A DNA stretch of 64,000 nt from Acheta domesticus. Lineage: Eukaryota; Arthropoda; Insecta; Orthoptera; Gryllidae. Below are positions 56,900 to 64,000 of this stretch, one piece after another (the stretch's first letter is position 1; each line of letters opens with the position of its first letter). Location: the NCBI GenBank assembly GCA_031308135.1, contig JAHLJT010000631.1:1713371-1777370 (forward strand), written 5' to 3'. The translations under genes were made by a program, and so were the position numbers. The notes under the pieces are model-generated. The model was not told the DNA's origin. It saw only the letters and a program-made list of their open reading frames with translations, and searched no databases.

Positions 56900-59800
56900 A
56901 CGCGCCCGGAATCGTAAGGTGATACTTATGCATCTAATAATTAATTAAATCCAAACCAACATAATCCAATAATGCAATCACGAGCTCCTTAAAGAACATG
57001 TGTCTGGAAAAATTCAAATGGATACAGCTTAAAAATTGTAACTGTTGCGCTGACGTGCGCATCCAACTACTAGTAGTTTTTTCATAGCATATAGAGTAAA
57101 ACAAAGACGTTGGCATCAAACCAAAAATATGAGTTTGAATATAAGAAGATAAGTGCCCAAGATATACGATCAAAATTAGTGTAAATATAGTGTACAATAT
57201 TAGTGTAAATATGTATAAAATGTAGATCTCACAAGCAAAAATATGTAAACACACAAAATATTTCAGTCATAAGAACAAATTATCAATCGGAAAATGATGG
57301 GTACACACAAGAGTTATCATATAAATTCAGATTAAACAAGAACAAGGGCGAAAGCATCCCGATATTCGAACAATGCAACTTTACATTACTTACTTTTCAT
57401 CACGCATCACGAAAGACGAATTTGTGGATATTATGAAAGAGAAAACGTTCACTAATGAAGAAGGAAAATTTAATGTTCAATTTACTTAATTTTGGGTTAA
57501 TACTTATAAAAAACTTACCAACGATCAAATGGTGTTCTTCCTTAAGTCCACTAGTCATAATTGTTAAAAATATAAATATTGCACTTTCCGATGTATTATT
57601 GCCATGTGTAGAAATTATTTTCAGGTTTAGCCTGAAGATGTAAGAGAAATATGCCCTGCACAGTAAAATTACCATAGGCTCTCATCACGTTCCGTCCGTC
57701 ACACCTGTTCCGTCCATTCGTTGTTTCTGCACTGGTAGAAGGTTGCTGATCAGACACGACAGGTGGCGAAATGAGGGTTTATGTTGACGCGCTTATTTCG
57801 CAAATTTGGAACTTATTTCGCGTATTTGTTTAATTGTAGCAATTCTAAAGAAGTGAGTGCGATCAAAAGGGTTTTGTAATTTTTATTCTCAATAGTATAT
57901 ACAAATTTTATTTCAAAATAATCTTGCAACAATCTGAAGGAACAAGTGATAGAAAGTCTAAATCGTGTTAGTGAATGAAACATGAAATATTCATACCAGT
58001 GTACGGTACTTGATAGACAATTACTGAATGTGAAACTTATAGAGGCGTTTACCGCAAGAGCGCCAAGAGAAAAAAAAGAGACCCAGGGCAGTAGATCCAC
58101 GGGGGTTCCTTATTTCAAACAAACTCAAACCGTCTCCCATATATAAACAGAATTAATTTCCCGGCGGAAAAGAAATAACTTTTAGAGATTAATTTTAATT
58201 TGAAATAAATACAGTTTTTTAAAATTTTGAATGATGAAAAAAAGTAATTCGGGACCTGGGGCAAGTTGCTCTATACTAGCTACTGCTCTTCTTTCAGCCG
58301 CCCTTGTTTTTTAGTAAATTCTGAATTCAAATTTAACAAGTAGCAGTTGAATTTTCAGATTGTTACTTTTGAGTAAACGAGATACATTCTAATGACAGAT
58401 TTGAGATCATGTGCGCTTGATCAATTGTGCTGAAAATTAACAATCCAAAAGTGATGGATACTATAACAAGTTTGTATCGCTCACACTCACTAGGGATAAC
58501 TCACATCTGTATGAAATCTAGAGAACGAGCGGGCCGGTAGAATTATGATTTGTTTCCGAAAAAAGTAAATTTTGCAGAGTTCATTGGGATCACAGGCAAG
58601 CATGCTCATTCCTTGTACATGGTTGGGATCGAAGCTAATCCATCTCACCATCTCATCATCTAAAGTAATTGACATTAATAAAATATGTTGTCGCTGAGCG
58701 CCTCGCGTTCTGCTGACTCCAGAACAGAGGAGCCCGCAAGTGTGTTGGTGTCTAGTGTATGGTCGAATACGCGTCCCATCGGGACGTGAAGGGTAACTAG
58801 TGGAAAACAGCCCTAGAAAAAAATTATCATTCGCTTTTTCCTCGTGAAAAAATATTTTAGAATAATTTGCTACCAAAATGCATGGTATTCGTAAATCTTA
58901 TCTCAAGAAACGTTCGGCTCTAATTTATATGTACGTGTGTAGGTGTACATTTCCTTTTTGACCATGAATATGAAGTTTTATTACCTTACCTCAGTAATTG
59001 AGAAATTAGCGGGACCAACAGGAAATCTTATTGGCTATCAAAATATTGAGTAATTTTTCATCCAAAAGTTAATGTCTGTTTTCAAACAATGACACAAATC
59101 GAAGAGAATGGTTTCAGCAAAGAAATCATAAAATAATTGAAGTTTTTCAAGGTTTTAAAAAATTTGTTAAAAAATTTGTTAAAAAATTTTCCTTGAATTT
59201 AAAAAATACAAACTCTCAATTCGAATTATAAAATTTCTTTCCTTTTATGACACCATCTGTCCTGGTCGCTGACCCGGGAAAATTCGCGGGATCAACTTAA
59301 AATCTTACTGGCTATCAACAAATTGAGGGAATTTATCTCTGGATATCCAATTTCTTTTTGAGGAAATTACACGAATATAACAAAAAAAGTAACAACAGGA
59401 ATATCACAAAAATAATTGGAGATTTTTTTACTCGTTTTCTGTAATGTGTTTCAACCCCGCGAGCAGAATCCGAAGCAATGTGCCCCAAATCGCCACCCTT
59501 TCCCTCGCGAAAGCTCAGCCGTTCCCTCCAGTGCGCATCGAACCACTTGCCGTGGCAGTCACCAAGTGCGAGTTGCGTTCTTGTGCGTTACAAAATTGTG
59601 TTTTGTGAAGTTTTATGAGTGTATTTATGGTGTGTAATATGTGCTGGTGTTATGCATGTGATATTTGCTGGTGCAAGGTGCGTGTGAAATGATAATTTAT
59701 TGTTCAAAGGAAGAGACATTTGGGGTTACAACGATTCTCACAACGGCACCACCTGTCGCCGCGACTTCCAAGGTCAGCAGTTTGATTTAAAATCATTCCA

Positions 59801-60280
59801 ACTGGCTTTTGTGTTTAATATTACTAAACAGATTCTTGTAATTTTGTAGACAAGATATTAAGTTGTTGCTTGCAGTCACTCAAAGTTGCCACTCAAAGAT
59901 TGCTGTTTCGTGGGCATGTCTTCTCCAACGATCCCTTCTCCAACATTACTAATGAGTTAAAATCTACGAAACTATTTGATATTTACTTGATTATGAGTGG
60001 AATTTGTTTGACTTATTTATCTTTCCATTTTTCTTGTTACATCGGTGATAATTCATATTAACTCCAGTTTTTGCAATGAGAAAGTGTAACCAAGGAAAGG
60101 AAAACCATCAGGCTAATTGGGTGCTAATTTTCTTGTTTTTTATACCTAACAAATTTTGATATCTGTGGGATATTTTTCTGGTAACAAAGTTCAAGGTCCT
60201 TATATACACATTCGTAATCTACATCCTCCCCTAAATGATAATTAAAAATCAGGAATGAATATTCTATATAATTAAGCCAA
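56900..60280. other. Unassigned AT-rich sequence
   Basis: No gene recognised. A diverged pair of similar segments (about 58985-59060 and 59270-59350, both with GGCTATCAA and AATCTTA[T/C]TGGC) suggests an old local duplication. 59440-59600 is GC-richer and could be a promoter or first exon, without proof. Confidence 0.35.
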
Positions 60281-60681
60281 TAACCTAAATATTGCACGGC
60301 AAAAATATACGTCAACATTGCATTGTATATTGTCACTTATCTCTTTCAGATCATTGATGGATTTCTAATGGAGGAATAGAAAAACCTGGTTTTTGATTAG
60401 AGTGTACGTGATGTGGTAAGTGACAACTGAGTGATAACCTAAATATTGCACGGCCAAAATATATGTGTATATTGCATTGCATATTGTCACTTATCTCTTT
60501 CAGATCATTGATGGATTTCTAATGGAGGAATAGAAAAACCTGGTTTTTGATTAGAGTGTACGTGATGTGGTAAGTGACAACTGAGTGATAACCTAAATAT
60601 TGCACGGCCAAAATATATGTGTATATTGCATTGCATATTGTCACTTATCTCTTTCAGATCATTGATGGATTTCTAATTGTG
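60281..60681 (+). repeat. 154-bp tandem repeat with splice-like borders
   Basis: TAACCTAAATATTGCACGG recurs at 60281, 60435 and 60589, with units almost identical; the third is incomplete. Each unit contains TATCTCTTTCAG, a good splice acceptor, followed by ATCATTGATGGATTTC. In the first two units GTAAGTG, a consensus donor, follows 66 bp on (60350-60415 and 60504-60569). All three frames of the 66-bp segment contain stops, so any such exon would be non-coding. Confidence 0.85.
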
Positions 60682-61799
60682 AACGTAAAAAACCTGGTGT
60701 ACTGAGTGGGGTGCCTGTCCCTTCGCTTCAAACGGAACGAGTACGCAATTGACAATCGAACAAAACAATCACGCGAGATCAAACTTAAGATGTCGCGAGT
60801 GCTTGTCATAAGCAGCTCGTCGATGCCTTACCAAATGTCGCATATTACAGTTACTTTTACTGTTTTTGTTGTTGAATAAATAATTTCGTCATTGGCGTTC
60901 TCGCTTCCATGGAACGACGGCGCCCCTCGCAGACGTAAGTGTTCGGGCTGCGTGCCTGGCGCTGCGTATGTGTTGGTGGCCGCCGAGCCCTCCCGACCGC
61001 CCTACGGTGACACAGGATAGACGTATCACCCGAAGCAAAGAAGTCGGTTCGCGTAATGAGGGAGGGCACAGCTCTCCGTAGGGCAGTCACGACTCCTCAC
61101 TCAGTACGAAATGGCGCGTCACATTGTGTCCGTTATTTCTTTGTTGTTTGTATGTTTTGCTGCATTCTTTTGTTTCGTCTCGAGTCCCCTTTAGGCAGGT
61201 TTCTTTTTCAGCTGTTTTATTGCAGGTCTGGTACTGTAAGCTCTGGCTGTACTGTACAGGTCTGGTACTGTACCGCTGCTCTGGCAAGGAGTCGTCATAC
61301 ACGAGTACTGAAATTAACTATGTATAATTATCAAGTATATTGACGGCTTCTTCTAGATTAGAATATAACGGACACAATGAGCAAAACACAAGGGCACACT
61401 CTTAAACTCAGTAGTAAAATAGGTTGGGTAGAATTTAAGTATTTATCGTGAAGAAAGAAGTTCTAAGAAGACGTGAATAAAAGAAGCAAAATTGTCTACA
61501 GCGGCGCTCCTAAAAGTGAGTATGATTTTTTATACATTAGACGATGTTGTAGTACGAACTGTTACAAATTCAAACTTCTTTTGCAGAGTACCTATAAGGG
61601 AGGCAACGGAACAGAATCAAAAGAAATGTGATAAAATGACGAGTACGTACATAGCATTCTGCAGTCGGCATCTCTCTCAACACATAGACGATCAAAGATA
61701 ATCGGCCAATCGAACACAATAAGTTAAGGTATGTGTACTATGTACTTACACATACGGTAAGATACGAAGCAACAGCACTTCATGAAGATTTGCTAAAAG
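60682..61799. other. Unassigned, GC-richer sequence
   Basis: No gene recognised. Short overlapping frames at 60857-61343 occur on both strands of a GC-richer stretch. CAGGTCTGGTACTGTA is repeated near 61230 and 61257. Confidence 0.35.
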
Positions 61800-62390
61800 A
61801 ATGTTCTACTTATTTTCTCTTCTCAATGCTTTTCTCTTTCTTTTCTCTTCTCATCCTTCTCTTCTCTTCTTAATCTCTCACATCCTCTTCTCTTTTCGCT
61901 TCTCGCATCTCTCTACTCTTTTTCTTTCCTATTTTCTTTCTTCTCTGTTGTCTTCTTTCTATTTTTTCTCTCATTTTCTGTTTTTCTTCTTTTATCTTCT
62001 TCCGATCTCTCTTCGGTTTGCTTTTCCCTCTTCACTTTTCTGTTTTCACATTTCGCTGTTGTCTTTTCTCTTCATTAAATTTCTCTCCTCCCTTCTCTTT
62101 ATAATTATCTTATTTCATTATTCGCTTCGTCATTATCTTATCTTCTTCCCTTTCATATTTATTCTTTTCTCTGATGGCTTCTTTCTCATCACACCTTACT
62201 GCCTCTTCGTTGTCCTCTTTCTTCTCTTTTTCCTTTTTCTCTTTTCTCATTTTGCATCTTCTATTTTCTCACTTTTTCTTTTCTCTCGCTTTTTATTGTG
62301 TCGTGTCGTATCTGATCATGTCAATCCTTGTCTTTAGTCTCGTTGCGTTTTCTACTGCGTTGTGTCGTGTGTTGAGGCTGATCTTTTTTG
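61800..62390 (+). repeat. Pyrimidine-rich low-complexity tract
   Basis: Degenerate TTCTCTT-type sequence with almost no purines for long stretches. The long Phe/Leu/Ser frame over it is an artefact. Confidence 0.9.
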
Positions 62391-62394
62391 ATAT

Positions 62395-62975
62395 TTTCTG
62401 GTTTTGTCTGGTCTTGCTTTGTCTTCTCTGGTTTTCTCTTGTCTGGTCTTGCCTTGTATTGTCTGGTTTGTCTGGTCTTGTCTTGTCTGGTCTGGTCTTT
62501 TCATGTCTGCTCTTGCCTTGCCTTGTTTGGTTTCGTCTGGTCTTGTCTTGTCCGGTATTGTCTGGTTTTGTTTGGTTTCGTCTGATTTGGTCTGGTCTTG
62601 CTTGATATTGTCTGGTCTTGTCTTGTGTGGTCTTATATTGTCTGGTTTGTCTGGTTTCGTGTAGTCTTGTCTGGTCTTGTCCGGTCTTGCTTTGTCTTGT
62701 CTGGTTTTCTCTTGTCTGGTCTTGCCTTGTCTTGTCTGGTTTTGTCGGGTCTGGTCTTGCTTGGTCTTGTCTTGTCTGGTCTTGCCTTGTTTGGTTTCGT
62801 CTGCTCTTGTCTGGTCTTGTCTTGGCTGGTCTTTTCTGGTCTGGTTTTGTTTGGTCTTGTCTGGTCTTGTCTGATATGATTTTGTTTGGTCTGGTCTTGT
62901 CTCGTCTTACCTTGTCTGATTATGTCTTATCTGATTTTGTCTTGCCTTGACTGGTCTTGTCTGATGTGTTATTTC
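62395..62975 (+). repeat. (TCTGG/TCTTG)n pentanucleotide array
   Basis: Nearly 600 bp of alternating pentamers TCTGG, TCTTG and TTTTG. All three frames are open for long stretches because the unit contains no stop, giving artefact peptides of Ser, Leu, Val and Cys. Confidence 0.95.
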
Positions 62976-63079
62976 TTGTTTATCGTGACTTCTGAGGTGT
63001 CTTGTTGTGCCGCGTTTTGTCTTGTGAGCTTTCTTGTCGTAATTTGTCGTGTTTCGTCGTGTCGTGACCGCTGCTGTAT

Positions 63080-63325
63080 CATTTGATTTTGTCTATTTTC
63101 TTTCCTCTTTTTTCTGTTTCCTTTTCTCTTCCTTTTACTTATTTCTTTTCTTTTCTTTATTATCTCTTACATTCCTATTTTCTTCTTTTCCTTTCTTTTC
63201 GTTTCCTTTGTTTTCATCAGAGAGGTAAGATGGTAGTCTTTTCTCTAAGGTTTTATTTATTTCCTTTTCTTTTACAATTCTTTCACTTTCGTACTTTTTT
63301 GTTTTCTTTCTTTCTTTCTTTTTAA
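63080..63325 (+). repeat. Pyrimidine-rich tract, right part
   Basis: TTTTCTTTCC-type sequence resumes after the pentamer array and ends in a short TTTC run. Confidence 0.85.
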
Positions 63326-63492
63326 AATAATATGAAGATGTTCAATGAAGAATGTGATCTGCGGCAAAACAGCAGAGCTCTAAGTTATGATGTTCAGTGT
63401 AGTTCAGTGTGTCATTTTTTAGTGTAGTTCAGTGTGTCATGTGTACATTTTTGAGCAGAATGATCAAGAGATGCGTTGTTTGGTGTCATGTA

Positions 63493-63975
63493 TTACTCGT
63501 TCACGTTACATTTGCAGACGGAGCGCTGCGATCTGTTTACATGAGGTCACCGCCGACTGAATGAGAAACGCGCGTCTGCAGTAGGTACTGACCGTTTAAT
63601 ATGATATAAATGGCGGTGAGCAGCACACAGAACCCCAGCGGAGCAAGAACATAACCATTAAGTAGTAGATAAGTGCAAAGAAGAAATAAAAATATTGTAC
63701 GTGAATATTGTGAATAGCGTGTGGTGTGATCTATTTTATTGTATATTACATTAATTATATAAGGGCGAGACTCCAGGTTACTGTCAGAAAGGCATAATTC
63801 GTAAGCTGTGTCCGTAGCACTTGTGCTGTCTTCGGAGACAGCTGATTGGTCAGATGGTGATTGACATCGGGACCATTCGTGTATTCTCGGTTGTGTGTTC
63901 GGGCCCTCGCTTTCAAAACAACATTTCTAACAACAAACTTATTCTGCCGTCTGCAAATGTAAAGTGAACGAGTAA
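63493..63975. mobile_element. 483-bp MITE with 29-bp TIRs
   Basis: The left end TTACTCGTTCACGTTACATT, with a further nine matching bases, is repeated inverted at the right end with a single mismatch. TA flanks both sides (63491-63492 and 63976-63977), as in Tc1/mariner-type insertions. The interior has no coding frame but contains a TATAAAT-like motif near 63605. Confidence 0.75.
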
Positions 63976-64000
63976 TAGTAATGTGCGATATAATTAAGCT

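Noticed and set aside
60857..61343. Overlapping short frames on both strands with similar GTALRRAV or TALRRAV starts
   Set aside because: The shared peptide comes from a near-palindromic stretch read on both strands, not from homologous genes.
61801..62960. Long Phe/Leu/Ser frames resembling membrane proteins
   Set aside because: Encoded by pyrimidine-rich and pentamer repeats that lack stop codons. Hydrophobicity is a by-product of T-rich codons.

Overview
This is eukaryotic DNA, almost certainly from an arthropod and probably an insect with a large, repeat-rich genome. It is AT-rich, intergenic and packed with transposable elements (TEs): CR1/L2-like LINEs, hAT, Mutator-like, piggyBac-like, Helitron and copia/gypsy elements. 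Long microsatellites and a diverged AT-rich satellite are also present. The only host gene part I can support is a terminal exon, probably of a tetraspanin, at the extreme left (408-500) with its 3'UTR. No rRNA, functional tRNA or CRISPR is visible. Long 'ORFs' between 31.6 and 41.4 kb are artefacts of a TGTC/TGTG microsatellite.

Layout, left to right. 1-1018: end of a host gene. 1313-3687: non-autonomous LTR element with a TTAC target-site duplication (TSD), a gag-like coiled coil and an Arg/Ser-rich tail. 5789-6090: CA repeat. 6993-7772: small hAT-type element, TSD GGCCTTAG. 7892-8972: LINE fragment. 10712-31250: one minus-strand LINE, about 4.6 kb of its own sequence, split by two DNA transposons. 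The first is a 10.26-kb element (12455-22717, 7-bp TSD GTAGAAT) in the reverse transcriptase region. The second is a 5.68-kb hAT element (24626-30305, 8-bp TSD TTTTGCAA) in ORF1. Removing either insertion with one TSD copy leaves the LINE frame open across the junction. The larger insertion carries further nested pieces: a THAP-like zinc finger, a tRNA-derived SINE, a 559-bp foldback, a Mutator-like element, and a 28-bp two-ended remnant with its own TSD GCCGAAG.

31583-41442: a TGTC/TGTG-type array of about 6.5 kb with a large internal duplication of about 1.09 kb, interrupted by a gypsy-type element (37010-40380) that has lost its reverse transcriptase domain. 41480-55383: a diverged AT-rich satellite with a monomer of about 135 bp and traces of a multi-monomer order. 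It is invaded by a copia element with 165-bp LTRs and TSD TTTAA (42880-47426), a composite insertion holding a solo LTR (47821-48746), a Helitron (49361-49894), a plus-strand LINE (51211-54616) and a piggyBac-like 5' end (55386 on). 56-64 kb: a SINE/RTE-like tail, a 154-bp tandem repeat whose units carry splice-like borders, long pyrimidine-rich and TCTGG/TCTTG repeats, and a 483-bp MITE.

No gene set here works as a pathway. The value of the window is its order of insertion, which can be read from TSDs and restored frames: LINE first, DNA transposons into it, then secondary elements into those. All calls rest on reading the sequence; none were checked against a database.
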